From the NCBI GenBank assembly GCA_021604725.1, contig BQJN01000017.1, forward strand, positions 1 to 54,701: a stretch of 54,701 bases of DNA. Direction: 5' to 3'. The stretch comes from Lysobacteraceae bacterium. Its GTDB lineage: Bacteria; Pseudomonadota; Gammaproteobacteria; Xanthomonadales; BQJN01. The notes below the pieces were generated by a model that was not told where the DNA came from, ran no database searches, and saw only the letters and a program-made list of their open reading frames with translations. This document shows, one piece after another, positions 7,937 to 17,460 of this stretch. The position numbers and the translations under genes are program-made. Position 1 is the stretch's first letter. The number at the start of each line of letters is the position of its first letter.

Positions 7937-10047
7937 TTGCTGCCGCCCGCGCGTTTGCTCAAGCCATCAAACGCTTCTGCCAAGGGCTTTTCAAAGGCCT
8001 GCCAGCTGCCGTCGGGCAGAAAGTCTGAGAGCTCGCCAGGAGCCGCGTCGTCACGCCAGTTCTCACCCAGCGACAGACTGCCAGACCAGTTGATGGCCTC
8101 CGCGATGGGATGGTCGGCCTCGATCACACTGCCCAGCGCTGATTCGTCGATCAATTCGATCGACAGCGGCAGGGCTTCACGCGCAACTTCGTACTCGCCC
8201 CAGGCGGCATCCAGTTGGGCGATGATGCGTTGGTCATCCTTGCCATCACCGGCGCCGTCGAAGCCATTCTTTAGGGCATGCACCAGGTGATCTCTGAGGT
8301 CTCTGGTCAGCACCAAAACTCGAGCTTCCGGAAATGCGCGATAAATGGTGTACCAGCTCATCGGCGCCCATGGCAACACATCGATGGTAGCTCGCGGCTC
8401 GGTGGGCATCGGGGTCCAGCGTCGACGGCCATGATCATAGCGACGACGTAGCAGACGAATACGTCCTTCATCCAGATCAGTCAGCTTTCGCGCTGACGCC
8501 TGGGGTGTCAAAATATCGTTGCGCTCGCCAGGCTGGCTGAGCCGATCCGTGAGCACAGCCAATTGTGGATTGCTTCTCAGCGCTGCGGCCAGTTGCTCAA
8601 CCCTTGCTCCTGGAAACCCAGTCAGAAATACTGGCTCCGGCCGGTCATCCTCAATCGATACACGAGGCCAGCTCTCCACTTCCTCTGTCGAAGCCGTTGG
8701 CCACCGGAAATCGCCGATCAGTCGGTTGAACCTCTGTCGACGCCAAACCGATAACGCCTGCTCACCATCACCATCGACAACAGACACAAGAGCGCGCAGA
8801 AGATCCAGTGCATCCTGCTGCTCGACCTCCAGCGTCATGGCGTCAATATCAACCAGGGCGGTGCGGACTTGCTCCATCTCACCTTTGGCGTAAAGCAGAT
8901 GTGCACGTAACAGTTGCAGGTTGGCGTCACGACCCTTGGCATGTTCGCGCAAGGTCGCCAGCCCACTTTCAATGTCCGTTCGCTTTGCGTTGAGGCGCGC
9001 CAGGGCAGCGATTGTTGGCCCATGGTCAGGCAAGCTCTTCAGGGCTAGATTCAACGTCTGCAAGGCAGCCGATGGCTCACCCATTTGCTCCTGAAGCTCG
9101 GCGTACTCCAGGACCACCTCAATACTGGCCGTGCCCTTCTGAATACGCGCTCGAAACGTTCGCTCTGCCTGGTCCAGCTGGCCCGCCATTCGATAAGCAC
9201 GCGCCAGTTGCTCAAGTGCCTGTTCGTCGTTGGCATCAAGCTGCAAGGCCCGCATGTAGGATTCCACTGCACCCAGGGCATCACGTCGCACCATCGCCAC
9301 ATCACCACGCAAGCGCATGGCCTCGGCATCATCCGGGCGCTTGTTCAACACGCCTTCGATAAGCTCTTCTGCCTCATCGGCGATCCGTGACCCGAGCAGC
9401 GCTTCGGCCAGCCCCAACTGCGCCGCTTCCATTTGCGGATCCAATTCCATGGCATTGCGGAAACACTGCTCCGCAAGCCCCGGCGCGCCTTGCTGCATGA
9501 AGGCCCGGCCCAGGCAAATGTGAATGACCGGCTGATTTGAGTCGGTTTCCAGCGCTTGCTGAAAATGACGTGTGGCATCAGCAACCCGGCCCTGTTCCAG
9601 CAATACGTTGCCCATGTTGACCAGGGCACCGACCATATCCGGATCCACCTTCAGGGCCATCTTCAACGCCGATTCAGCGCGCTCCAGATCGCCATCAAGC
9701 AAATACAGATAGCCTAGCGTGTTTTGTGCTTGGTCCAGGTTCGGATTGAGCTCAATGGCTTTCTCGAACATCGCCTTGGCCGTGTCGGCATCACCCTGCT
9801 GGTGCGCCACGCTGCCTTGCGACATGTAGAACGTCGCCGACTCAGGACTGGCCTCAATCGCTTTGGCGAACCATTGCTGTGCCCCGTCAAGGTCACCGCC
9901 CTGCTGCCGGCACAAGCCCAACAAATGCAACAGTTCATGGTTTTCCGGCTCGGCCTCTAAAAGCGCCTTGTAGGCCGCTTCTGCCCCTTCAAGGTCGTTG
10001 TTTCTCTGCAGGTCAATGGCCTGCTCAAGCTGCTGCTGTGTGCTCAT
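7933..10047 (-). CDS. TPR-repeat protein with degenerate sulfotransferase-like domain
   Basis: 704 residues. Roughly the first 440 are tandem tetratricopeptide repeats of 34 residues (for example LLHLLGLCRQQGGDLDGAQQ and TLGYLYLLDGDLERAES). The last 230 resemble sulfotransferase domains found fused to TPRs, but the PAPS-binding P-loop, normally a GxPRSGTT-type motif, reads FLTGFPGARVEQL, and the 3'-phosphate motif reads VLTRDLRDHLV. Catalysis by the canonical mechanism is therefore doubtful. The start is ATG 10047, overlapping the hydrolase gene by 23 bp; the frame is open further upstream to 10089 inside that gene. Confidence 0.82.
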   Translation of the reverse strand: MSTQQQLEQAIDLQRNNDLEGAEAAYKALLEAEPENHELLHLLGLCRQQGGDLDGAQQWFAKAIEASPESATFYMSQGSVAHQQGDADTAKAMFEKAIELNPNLDQAQNTLGYLYLLDGDLERAESALKMALKVDPDMVGALVNMGNVLLEQGRVADATRHFQQALETDSNQPVIHICLGRAFMQQGAPGLAEQCFRNAMELDPQMEAAQLGLAEALLGSRIADEAEELIEGVLNKRPDDAEAMRLRGDVAMVRRDALGAVESYMRALQLDANDEQALEQLARAYRMAGQLDQAERTFRARIQKGTASIEVVLEYAELQEQMGEPSAALQTLNLALKSLPDHGPTIAALARLNAKRTDIESGLATLREHAKGRDANLQLLRAHLLYAKGEMEQVRTALVDIDAMTLEVEQQDALDLLRALVSVVDGDGEQALSVWRRQRFNRLIGDFRWPTASTEEVESWPRVSIEDDRPEPVFLTGFPGARVEQLAAALRSNPQLAVLTDRLSQPGERNDILTPQASARKLTDLDEGRIRLLRRRYDHGRRRWTPMPTEPRATIDVLPWAPMSWYTIYRAFPEARVLVLTRDLRDHLVHALKNGFDGAGDGKDDQRIIAQLDAAWGEYEVAREALPLSIELIDESALGSVIEADHPIAEAINWSGSLSLGENWRDDAAPGELSDFLPDGSWQAFEKPLAEAFDGLSKRAGGSN

Positions 10048-11041
10048 GATCGGATTGCTTTTCGTGGTTGTATTCAAACAGACGGACAATTTGCGGTTCG
10101 ATCCAGCTATGGACCGAAAAGGTGTCTAAGAAACCGCAGTGTCCACCGTAGCGTGTCTTGATCAGATCCAGGTTGGGGATCTGGGGCAGCAGGTCGAGAT
10201 CGGACGTTGGTACGACCGGGTCGTCTGCGGCAGAAATAATGGTGGTTGGTGCAGCCAGTTGCAAGAGGCGGTCGCCAGCGACCGCATAGCCATCCAGATA
10301 CTGCTCAACGGTATCAAACTCAGTGTAGCGCTCAACAAGACTGGTGGTCATGTCAGTCAGCGAGCTCATCTTCATCTCGTCCCGGAAATCGTACAGTGCC
10401 GGCCACAGCGATTGTTTGCGCGCCAGTGAACGCTGCCATTTACGCACAAAATAGTGTCGATACAGCGCCCAACCGTTCTCCATCATGTCCAGCGCGTTGG
10501 CAGGCACAATGACCGGACATACCGAAACGACCCGAGACAGCGGTAGCGGCAATTCATTGGCTCGGCACGCCACCCGCAGTGCAAAATTCCCGCCCAGCGA
10601 AAAGCCAGCCAGACCAACGCGGCTTGGCCGTTCGCGCTTGATGATCTCCGCGACACCGGCCACTACCTCGTCTAAACGGCAGGAATGAAATACGCCACTG
10701 TTCAAGCCGTGCGTGTTGCCGTGATCACGAAAATTTAGACGTGCCACGTCATAGCCAGAACGAAACAAGGTGTCGGCGGTAGCCAGGAGATAGTTGGAGT
10801 CGACCGAACCTTCCCAGCCATGCAAAAGGATCGCCAGACGACCGCTGGATTGCGGCTGCCGCGAGATATGAGCTGATAACCAGACACCGCCATCGACCGG
10901 CAAGTGCATCAGTTCAGGCCGGGCAGCTTTCAGCACCGGGCTGCTGCGCATGCGCAACAGCTTTTTGCGCAAGTCTAGACTGGCCCCTAACGACTGCACG
11001 TGGCAATTGCGCAAAAGGCGTGTTGGATTGAAATCAGTCAT
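10025..11041 (-). CDS. YheT-like alpha/beta hydrolase
   Basis: 338-residue alpha/beta hydrolase of the YheT/ABHD1-3 group. It has the oxyanion-hole motif LHGWEGS (73-79), a nucleophile elbow GFSLGG (Ser148), an acidic residue in ISAADDPVVP and the C-terminal histidine in YGGHCGFLD. Length and motif order match the family (E. coli YheT 340 residues). Relatives are membrane-associated esterases or lipases of poorly defined substrate. The start overlaps the PlsC-like gene by 8 bp, so lipid-related chemistry fits the neighbourhood. Confidence 0.87.
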   Translation of the reverse strand: MTDFNPTRLLRNCHVQSLGASLDLRKKLLRMRSSPVLKAARPELMHLPVDGGVWLSAHISRQPQSSGRLAILLHGWEGSVDSNYLLATADTLFRSGYDVARLNFRDHGNTHGLNSGVFHSCRLDEVVAGVAEIIKRERPSRVGLAGFSLGGNFALRVACRANELPLPLSRVVSVCPVIVPANALDMMENGWALYRHYFVRKWQRSLARKQSLWPALYDFRDEMKMSSLTDMTTSLVERYTEFDTVEQYLDGYAVAGDRLLQLAAPTTIISAADDPVVPTSDLDLLPQIPNLDLIKTRYGGHCGFLDTFSVHSWIEPQIVRLFEYNHEKQSDHEHTAAA

Positions 11042-11804
11042 TAGTATTTGATTCTTTTTGCTCGACTTTCCACAGGCTCACCACCTGATCATGAGCCAAT
11101 TGTGCCAGCGCGCGACGACTGTGGCCGGCGACAGCGATCGGTTTTCCAAATGTCAGCACCACATGACTTGAGGGCAAACCGAGCAAACGCAATGCATTGG
11201 GCACAAACTGCTCGTCACCCTGGAACGGCAATTGGTGGTGCCTGTCAGCACCGAGCCGATAGTCGATGGCCACAGGCTGCACTGGTATATCGGCGTCGAT
11301 GGCCGTTTGAAACAGACGAGCATGGAATTTCAGCACCTGGTCGCCAGGACCGACCTTACCCTCCGGAAAGATCGCGCCAGGCCGTCCAGACCGCATGACG
11401 TCGGTGAGCTCATTGGCAACCCGATTGAGCGACTGCGCACTGCCTCGTCGATGGAACAAGGTTCCACCGGCGGCCGCCATGGTGCCAATTAATGGCCACT
11501 TCTCGACCTCGGCCTTGGAGATGAACGCCACAGCCTCGACCGCATGCAACACCTCGATATCCAGCCAGGACAAGTGATTGGCCACCCACAAAGAGGTCAA
11601 AGCGGGCTTTTCGCCCTCCACGGCAAGGCGTATACCAAAAATTCTCAATGCAATACGCGACCAAGCGATGATCAAGGCGCGCTCGAAGCGCCACCAGCGA
11701 AGCTTCTTCACCAGCAAGATTGCCAGCAACAGAGGCAGCAGCACCACCGTCATATGAATCAAAGCCAGTGGCACTCGAACGATGTAGCGAACGACTTTCC
11801 ACAT
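11034..11804 (-). CDS. Lysophospholipid/1-acylglycerol-3-phosphate acyltransferase (PlsC-like)
   Basis: 256-residue acyltransferase with an N-terminal membrane segment (residues 9-32). The catalytic HX4D box is NHLSWLD (His77, Asp82) and the substrate-binding box is FPEGKVGPGD (146-155). These are diagnostic for the PlsC superfamily, which acylates lysophosphatidic acid or related lysolipids at the inner membrane. It begins 5 bp after the kinase stop and overlaps the hydrolase. A housekeeping plsC elsewhere cannot be excluded, so a specialised lipid-modifying role is possible. Confidence 0.88.
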   Translation of the reverse strand: MWKVVRYIVRVPLALIHMTVVLLPLLLAILLVKKLRWWRFERALIIAWSRIALRIFGIRLAVEGEKPALTSLWVANHLSWLDIEVLHAVEAVAFISKAEVEKWPLIGTMAAAGGTLFHRRGSAQSLNRVANELTDVMRSGRPGAIFPEGKVGPGDQVLKFHARLFQTAIDADIPVQPVAIDYRLGADRHHQLPFQGDEQFVPNALRLLGLPSSHVVLTFGKPIAVAGHSRRALAQLAHDQVVSLWKVEQKESNTND

Positions 11805-11809
11805 ACCTC

Positions 11810-12781
11810 TTACAGTTCCTTCTCGATGCGTTCAGCTTGTTCAGCCAACGACGCAATATGCTCGTCCCAATACCTCTCGGTACCGAACCATGGAAAATTT
11901 TGCGGGAACGCCGGATCTTCCCACCGTCTTGCCAGCCAATAGGCATAATGCATCATGCGCAATGAGCGCAATGACTCGATCAGTTTGAGCTCTCTGCGAT
12001 CAAATGGCCTGAACTGTTCATAGCCCTCGGCTATGGCCTCGAACTGGGCTTCCCGCGCTGGCCTATCCCCCGATAGCATCATCCACAGATCCTGAACTGC
12101 CGGACCGCGTACGCAGTCGTCGAGATCAACAAAATGGGGTCCGGCATCAGTCCACAGGATATTGCCAGGATGGCAGTCGCCGTGAATGGCAATCATATTG
12201 ATGCCTTCTCCCGCCTGTTCAATGGCGCTATCAATACAGTCAAGCAAATCGCCGCCGACTTGCTCGTAGCGATCAAGCAAATGCTCTGGCATCGGCTTGT
12301 TCTCAAGCAACCATGCAAACGGAATCTCACCCAGCGAGTCGACATCCAACTGAGCCCGTTGGTCAAGGTTCATGCTGGCTCCAACATTGTGAATGCGCGC
12401 CAGGATGCGACCCATCCAGCTCAAGTGTTCGGCCGACTCAAACTCAGGCGCATGGCCGCCCTGATTCGGAAACACGGCGAAGCGAAAACCCTCGTGCCAG
12501 TGCAAAGATTGGCCCGAGAACACCATTGGCGCGACCACCGGCAGTTCCTGGCGCTGCAGTGCCAGGCTAAACGCGTGCTCTTGCTCGATCGCAGCATCGC
12601 TCAATCGTTGCGGCCGATAAAACTTGGCGACCACCGATGAGCCGTCCTCGCAACCTAGCTTGTAGACACGATTTTCATAGCTGTTGAGTGATTGCAGACG
12701 CCCATCCAGCTCAATGCCAACCGACTCGATCGCATCAAGGATGACTCCGGGCGTTAGGTCAGCATAGGGATGCGGGTTCAT
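11810..12781 (-). CDS. srkA: SrkA-like stress-response Ser/Thr kinase
   Basis: 323-residue kinase of the RdoA/SrkA (YihE, aminoglycoside-phosphotransferase-like) family. Features: SYENRVYKL glycine-rich-like loop, Lys in VVAKFYRPQRLS, catalytic loop IAIHGDCHPGNILW, and the DFG-equivalent FVDLDDCVRGPAVQDLWMML. Length matches E. coli SrkA (328). ATG 12781 overlaps the MATE stop as ATGA; the open frame extends upstream only through the exporter gene. In E. coli SrkA counters envelope and oxidative stress; the same role here is inference. Confidence 0.9.
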   Translation of the reverse strand: MNPHPYADLTPGVILDAIESVGIELDGRLQSLNSYENRVYKLGCEDGSSVVAKFYRPQRLSDAAIEQEHAFSLALQRQELPVVAPMVFSGQSLHWHEGFRFAVFPNQGGHAPEFESAEHLSWMGRILARIHNVGASMNLDQRAQLDVDSLGEIPFAWLLENKPMPEHLLDRYEQVGGDLLDCIDSAIEQAGEGINMIAIHGDCHPGNILWTDAGPHFVDLDDCVRGPAVQDLWMMLSGDRPAREAQFEAIAEGYEQFRPFDRRELKLIESLRSLRMMHYAYWLARRWEDPAFPQNFPWFGTERYWDEHIASLAEQAERIEKEL

Positions 12782-14178
12782 GCTTTCACCAGGCCGAGCC
12801 ACTGCCCAGTCTTTTGCTGATAACGCAAGCGCAAAAGCAGCAATACTGCCGCCACCGTCAAACCGGCGATCAATCCCCACCACACGCCTGGCGCACCATG
12901 GTCCCAGTGAATGCCAAACAACCAGCTGGCAGGAATACCGACACCCCAGTAGGCGGCCACAGTCAACACCATCGGCCACTGCGTGTCCTTGATACCACGC
13001 AATGCCGAGAATGCGGCCACTTGAATGCCATCCGAGATCTGAAAGATGCCGGCAATCATGATCAGGGGAATAGCGATGGTCAGCACCTCGCTACTGGTGG
13101 TATAGATGCCAGCAATCCAATGCGGGATGGTTAGCATCATGATGGCGCTGAAGATCTGCAACAGGGCGATCATGGAAATCCCATGGCGGCTGCGAATGCC
13201 GACTTCGAGCCGATCGCGACGTCCAGCCGAATTGCCGACCCGAACGGTCAGTGCCATCGAAATGCCCAGTGGCACCATGAACCACAGCGCAGCAAAATTA
13301 AGTGCCACCTGATGGCCGGCAACTTCGGCCGTACCCATGGTGCCGACCAAAAGGGTGCCGATGACAAACAGCGAGCTTTCGATGCAAAAGGAGATGCCCA
13401 CTGGCACGCCAACGCGCAGGATATCCATGATGCGACCCCAATGGGGGCGCGCCATGCCCAGCAGATTCAGTCCCTTGTAGGCCGGTCGAATGGCGATCCA
13501 CAACGCCATCGTCACGAATTGCGACCACACCACAAACGCTGTGGCATAGCCACAGCCAATCGCGCCCATCGGCTCAAAGCCCAGTTTGCCGTACATCAGC
13601 ACGTAATTGGCTGGAATGTTCAGGGCCAGCCCGACCAGCCCGACGTACATGGTGGGCCGGGTTAACGACAAGCCATCGCTCAAGAAGCGTAGCGCCAGAA
13701 AGCCGGCCAGGCCTGGTGCACCCCAGGAAATCGCATGCAGATAACCGTCAGTCACCGGCACCAGCTCGGCCTGCACGTCCATCCACTGCATTAGTGGCAA
13801 CATGCTGCGCGCAAAAATGAAGCAGCCCACCGCCAAAATAGCCGCCACCCAATAGGCCTGGCGCATCCACAAACCGATGCGCTGTCGTTTGCCTGCACCA
13901 TCGTATTGGGAAACGAAGGATGGCAGGGCCAACAAGGTGCCGATCATGAACAGGATCACCATCGACCACAGTGAACTGCCGATCGCCACGGCCGCCAGCG
14001 CTTCGGTGCTCAAACGGCCCGCCATTACGGTGTCGACGAAGTTCATCGCCACATTGGTCAGCTGCCCGACAATCAGCGGCGCAGCCAGCACCAGCGTGGT
14101 ACGAGCCTCTTGAAAAAACGACGACGGTGATTGAGTGGGAGTGTTCAATGAACAGGCGATGGCATTAAAGGCTGGCAT
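12778..14178 (-). CDS. MATE-family multidrug/Na+ or H+ antiporter
   Basis: 466-residue polytopic protein with twelve membrane segments and the MATE signatures: N-terminal APLIVGQLTNVAMNFVDTVM, GAPGLAGF, and the second-half repeat VPVGISFCIESSLF followed by QVALNFAALWFMVPLG. ATG 14178 with AGGT seven bases before it is chosen over the longer frame at 14250, which would run across the divergent epimerase start. It is the first gene of the seven-gene minus-strand unit; the 50-bp gap to the epimerase must contain both promoters. Confidence 0.9.
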   Translation of the reverse strand: MPAFNAIACSLNTPTQSPSSFFQEARTTLVLAAPLIVGQLTNVAMNFVDTVMAGRLSTEALAAVAIGSSLWSMVILFMIGTLLALPSFVSQYDGAGKRQRIGLWMRQAYWVAAILAVGCFIFARSMLPLMQWMDVQAELVPVTDGYLHAISWGAPGLAGFLALRFLSDGLSLTRPTMYVGLVGLALNIPANYVLMYGKLGFEPMGAIGCGYATAFVVWSQFVTMALWIAIRPAYKGLNLLGMARPHWGRIMDILRVGVPVGISFCIESSLFVIGTLLVGTMGTAEVAGHQVALNFAALWFMVPLGISMALTVRVGNSAGRRDRLEVGIRSRHGISMIALLQIFSAIMMLTIPHWIAGIYTTSSEVLTIAIPLIMIAGIFQISDGIQVAAFSALRGIKDTQWPMVLTVAAYWGVGIPASWLFGIHWDHGAPGVWWGLIAGLTVAAVLLLLRLRYQQKTGQWLGLVKA

Positions 14179-14228
14179 GGTAACCTGCAAGCTACGGTTT
14201 CGGTGAGTTTTCAAGTGAAATTGAGTCG

Positions 14229-15203
14229 ATGAACAAACAACGCAGCGCATTTGTCACAGGAGCCACCGGCTTTGTTGGTCGCCACCTGGTTGAGCAACTT
14301 GTAGACGAGGGTTGGGCCGTGCATGCCCTGGCCCGTCCAACGGCCGACACCTCAGCGTTGCCGTCAGCCCTGCAATTGCATGCCGGCGATATCACCGACT
14401 TGGCCAGCATTGAGCTGGCCATGCCAGACGCACCCGATGCTGTGTTTCATATCGCTGCCGATACCTCAATGTGGTTTCGAGACGCCGACCGTCAACACGC
14501 CATCAATGTCGGTGGTACCAAAAACATGCTAGCCGCCGCCAAGTCAAAGGCGGCCCGCCGTTTCTTGCATACCTCCAGTGTTGCCGCTTATGGCTTTCCC
14601 CACGGCATTTTGACCGAAGACTCGCCGAGAGATACCAGCGGTTACTGGATTGGCTATTACCGCAGCAAGGCGATGGCTGAACAACAGGTACGAAGCAGCG
14701 AGCTCGATCATGTGGTGTTGAATCCGGGCCATATAGTCGGGCCGTACGACACCCACAACTGGGCCCGCATGATCCGTATGGTGGCCGCCAGGAAATTGCC
14801 CGGCATTCCGCCTGGCAGCGGCTCCTTCGCCGACGCTCGGGAAGTAGCGCACGCCCATCGCCGTGCGGTTGACCATGGCCGCTCAGGTAGCAACTACATC
14901 CTGGGTGGGGGAAATCACCGCTTCACCGAGGTCATCGAAACCATTGGCCGGCTGCTTGAGCAACCGGTACCGAGCCGGGTGAGCCCACCCTGGCTTCTTA
15001 AAAGCTACGCCAAGGTGCTGGAGATGGTTAGCCGAGTCACCGGCCGTCCGCCCGACCTGACCCCAGAAAGCGTCGCCATCGTATGTCATGAAGGGCCGGC
15101 CGACAGCAGCCGTGCAATCGCCGACCTGGATTACCGGATTACACCGCTGAATGTTTTGTTTGCCGACACCATAGAATGGATGAAAAAGGAAGGGCAGCTA
15201 TGA
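14229..15203 (+). CDS. NAD(P)-dependent epimerase/dehydratase (extended SDR)
   Basis: 324-residue extended short-chain dehydrogenase. It has the nucleotide-binding motif TGATGFVG (residues 10-17), catalytic serine in HTSSVAA (114-120), and YYRSK supplying the Tyr143/Lys147 pair. It resembles dihydroflavonol-4-reductase/HpnA-like oxidoreductases rather than sugar epimerases. It is divergent from the MATE gene and followed by an ATGA overlap with a DUF4286 gene. Substrate unknown. Confidence 0.85.
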   Translation: MNKQRSAFVTGATGFVGRHLVEQLVDEGWAVHALARPTADTSALPSALQLHAGDITDLASIELAMPDAPDAVFHIAADTSMWFRDADRQHAINVGGTKNMLAAAKSKAARRFLHTSSVAAYGFPHGILTEDSPRDTSGYWIGYYRSKAMAEQQVRSSELDHVVLNPGHIVGPYDTHNWARMIRMVAARKLPGIPPGSGSFADAREVAHAHRRAVDHGRSGSNYILGGGNHRFTEVIETIGRLLEQPVPSRVSPPWLLKSYAKVLEMVSRVTGRPPDLTPESVAIVCHEGPADSSRAIADLDYRITPLNVLFADTIEWMKKEGQL

Positions 15204-15511
15204 GCAAGGGACCGGTTATTTATGAAGTGAACCTGGAAGTGCAGCCCGAAATTGCCGCGAACTTTGCTCGTTGGCTCGATGGGCATGTCAAAGACATGCT
15301 GACCCTACCCGGTTTCGTTGGCGCCAAGACCTACGCGGTGACTGAAACGCAGCATCCAACCTTTTGCGTGCATTACCAACTCGTGGACCGAGCAGCGCTC
15401 GAGGCCTATTTTCAAACCGATGCCGAACGAATGCGTGCTGATGGGCAAAAGCGCTTTGGCGACGCCATGAAAGCGTCGCGACGAATCCTGCTGACGCAAA
15501 CGCCAGGGTAG
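15200..15511 (+). CDS. DUF4286 family protein
   Basis: 103-residue soluble protein matching the DUF4286 pattern: VIYEVNLEVQPEIAANFARW at the N-terminus and PGFVGAKTYAV in the middle, a ferredoxin-like alpha-beta sandwich similar to dimeric alpha/beta-barrel proteins. ATG 15200 overlaps the preceding stop (ATGA) and has GGAAGG upstream. Function unknown; co-expression with the dehydrogenase is likely. Confidence 0.82.
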   Translation: MSKGPVIYEVNLEVQPEIAANFARWLDGHVKDMLTLPGFVGAKTYAVTETQHPTFCVHYQLVDRAALEAYFQTDAERMRADGQKRFGDAMKASRRILLTQTPG

Positions 15512-15545
15512 GCGCTGTAAACGGGTTGGCCGAACTTCGACAGCA

Positions 15546-16298
15546 TCAATCTTCAGCTGTCGCCACCACCACCAACCGCTCTGCATCTATATCGTAGTCA
15601 TCAGCGTCCAGCGACCCATAGACCTCGATATCAGTGAATCCGGCTTGAGCCAGCAAGGTGCGTAGCTCTGGTGCCGTGTACAGGTTCTGAGACCACTCGG
15701 CGGTATGCGCTTGCCCGTCGCGGATCAACGTCCACTCATTATGGTAGCGACACATCTCGTCGCTTAGAACGGGCCGCTCAATCAATACCGTGCCGTCATC
15801 GAAATCGGTCAAATGCACCGGTTGTAGATTGCGCAGCACATACTCCTTGCCGACGACATCAAGCAACAACTTGCCCTCTGCGCGTAAGGAACTGCGAATC
15901 TGCGCCAATACTTGCAGATCATCATCCACCTGATCGAAATAGCCGAACGATGTCCACATGCTGATGGCCAGGTGGAAGCTATCAGGTCGACAAAACGAGC
16001 GCATGTCGGCCTGTATCCATTCGATATCCGCGTTGTTCTCGGCGCGTGCCTGCCCTTGAGCCAGTAGTGTTTCGCTCAAATCAACAGCGGTCACAGCAAA
16101 GCCGGCTGCGGAAAGCGGTAGGCTATGGCGCCCTGGCCCGCAGCCAAGATCCAGAACATTGCCCGAAGCAACGCCGGTCAGCGTGCGAATCTTGTCGATT
16201 TCTTCCCTGGCCTCTCGAAACGTTTCCGGCCGGAACATACAATCTCCAAAGATCGCCCAGAATTGGTCATCGGCGAACCAGTTTTGATCGTCGCTCAT
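15546..16298 (-). CDS. Class I SAM-dependent methyltransferase
   Basis: 250-residue methyltransferase. Motif I LDLGCGPGRHSLPLSAAGF is followed by VTAVDLSETLL, then WIQADMRSF (adenine-binding acidic residue) and the motif-IV region FHLAISMWTSFGYF. ATG 16298 is preferred; the longer frame to 16442 would run through the divergent peptidase gene. Substrate unknown. It ends 34 bp from the DUF4286 stop in convergent orientation. Confidence 0.83.
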   Translation of the reverse strand: MSDDQNWFADDQFWAIFGDCMFRPETFREAREEIDKIRTLTGVASGNVLDLGCGPGRHSLPLSAAGFAVTAVDLSETLLAQGQARAENNADIEWIQADMRSFCRPDSFHLAISMWTSFGYFDQVDDDLQVLAQIRSSLRAEGKLLLDVVGKEYVLRNLQPVHLTDFDDGTVLIERPVLSDEMCRYHNEWTLIRDGQAHTAEWSQNLYTAPELRTLLAQAGFTDIEVYGSLDADDYDIDAERLVVVATAED

Positions 16299-16321
16299 AG
16301 ACTTAAGGAGTCTCCCACCCG

Positions 16322-17404
16322 GTGTTGACACAACTGCTCGGCAAACGCCGAAACAACAGGATACACCGCGCCGTGATTGTGACGGCCTGTATTTTTGCGA
16401 TATCTGCCTGTCAGTCGCTGGGCTACTACGGTCACCTGGCAAAAGGGCAGTGGCAAATTATGAGTCAACGCCAGCCAATAGATGAGTTGATTGCGGCCGA
16501 CGACACTGACCCACAGTTGCGGGCACAGTTGCAAGACGTGCAAGCGATGCTGAAGTTCGCGGAGACCGACCTGCAGTTGGCCAGCGATGGCAGCTATAGC
16601 AGCTACGTCGATCTGTCCCGAGATCACGCCAACTGGATTGTCGTGGCGGCCCCTGAATTTTCGCTGGAAGCCAAGACCTGGTGCTTTCCGGTCGTTGGCT
16701 GCGTGCCTTATCGCGGCTACTTCTCGGCAGACAAAGCTGAGCAACAAGCCACCGAGCTACGCGACCTGGGCTTTGATGTTCGAGTGTTTGAAACCGGTGC
16801 CTATTCAACGCTGGGCTGGTTTGATGACCCGGTATTGTCGAGCATGTTGGCCTGGGAGCGCGGCGTACTGGCCGAGACCCTGTTTCACGAGCTGGCCCAC
16901 CAGCGCTTGTATCGGCCCAATCATGCCGACTTCAACGAGTCGTTCGCTACCGCCGTCGGCCGCTACGGTGCTCGCCTTTGGTTCGCCGAGGATAGCGAAG
17001 GATTGAGCCGTTACGAACAGTATCTAAGCTTCGATGAACGCTACCGTCAGGCACTGCAAACACTGCGTCAGCAGTGGCACGCCATTTATGCCCTTGCCAT
17101 CTCAGAGGACGAAAAGCGCGCACGCCGCAGACTCAGCCTGGATCACACCATCGCCCAGTTTGACCAGGACCCATTACTCGCTGCTACTGCCGCAACATGG
17201 CGTCTAGATCCGCCCAACAATGCTGACCTGGCCCTGCTGGCGACGTACTATTCAGTGGTTGCTCGTTTTGAGCAGTTGTTGGCACTCAATGACAATGACC
17301 TGCTACGCTTCTATCAAGCTGCTGAGAACATCGCAGCGATGGACGACGCGGCTATCGATGCCTGGATCAAACAATCAGGCCATAAAGCCGCGCCTGCTGA
17401 TTGA
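16322..17404 (+). CDS. Predicted lipoprotein aminopeptidase (PF10023-like)
   Basis: 360-residue predicted lipoprotein with a short basic N-terminus, hydrophobic segment and lipobox ISAC (cysteine 30). The zinc-metallopeptidase motif HELAHQ (His189, Glu190, His193) occurs within LFHELAHQRLY, and a second glutamate motif NESFATAVG follows, as in the Aminopep family of putative aminopeptidases. There is no ATG: GTG 16322 (AAGGAG at 16305-16310) or TTG 16325 starts it. It lies 56 bp upstream of lptD on the same strand. Attachment to the outer membrane inner leaflet is inferred. Confidence 0.82.
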   Translation: MLTQLLGKRRNNRIHRAVIVTACIFAISACQSLGYYGHLAKGQWQIMSQRQPIDELIAADDTDPQLRAQLQDVQAMLKFAETDLQLASDGSYSSYVDLSRDHANWIVVAAPEFSLEAKTWCFPVVGCVPYRGYFSADKAEQQATELRDLGFDVRVFETGAYSTLGWFDDPVLSSMLAWERGVLAETLFHELAHQRLYRPNHADFNESFATAVGRYGARLWFAEDSEGLSRYEQYLSFDERYRQALQTLRQQWHAIYALAISEDEKRARRRLSLDHTIAQFDQDPLLAATAATWRLDPPNNADLALLATYYSVVARFEQLLALNDNDLLRFYQAAENIAAMDDAAIDAWIKQSGHKAAPAD

Positions 17405-17460
17405 GCCAACCAGCGATCTGTGTCATGTTACACGGCGATTCGAGACGGATTGATCACCGC

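Noticed and set aside
12782-12979. Extended N-terminus for the SrkA-like kinase
   Set aside because: Lies inside the MATE gene; ATG 12781 with ATGA overlap gives the family length.
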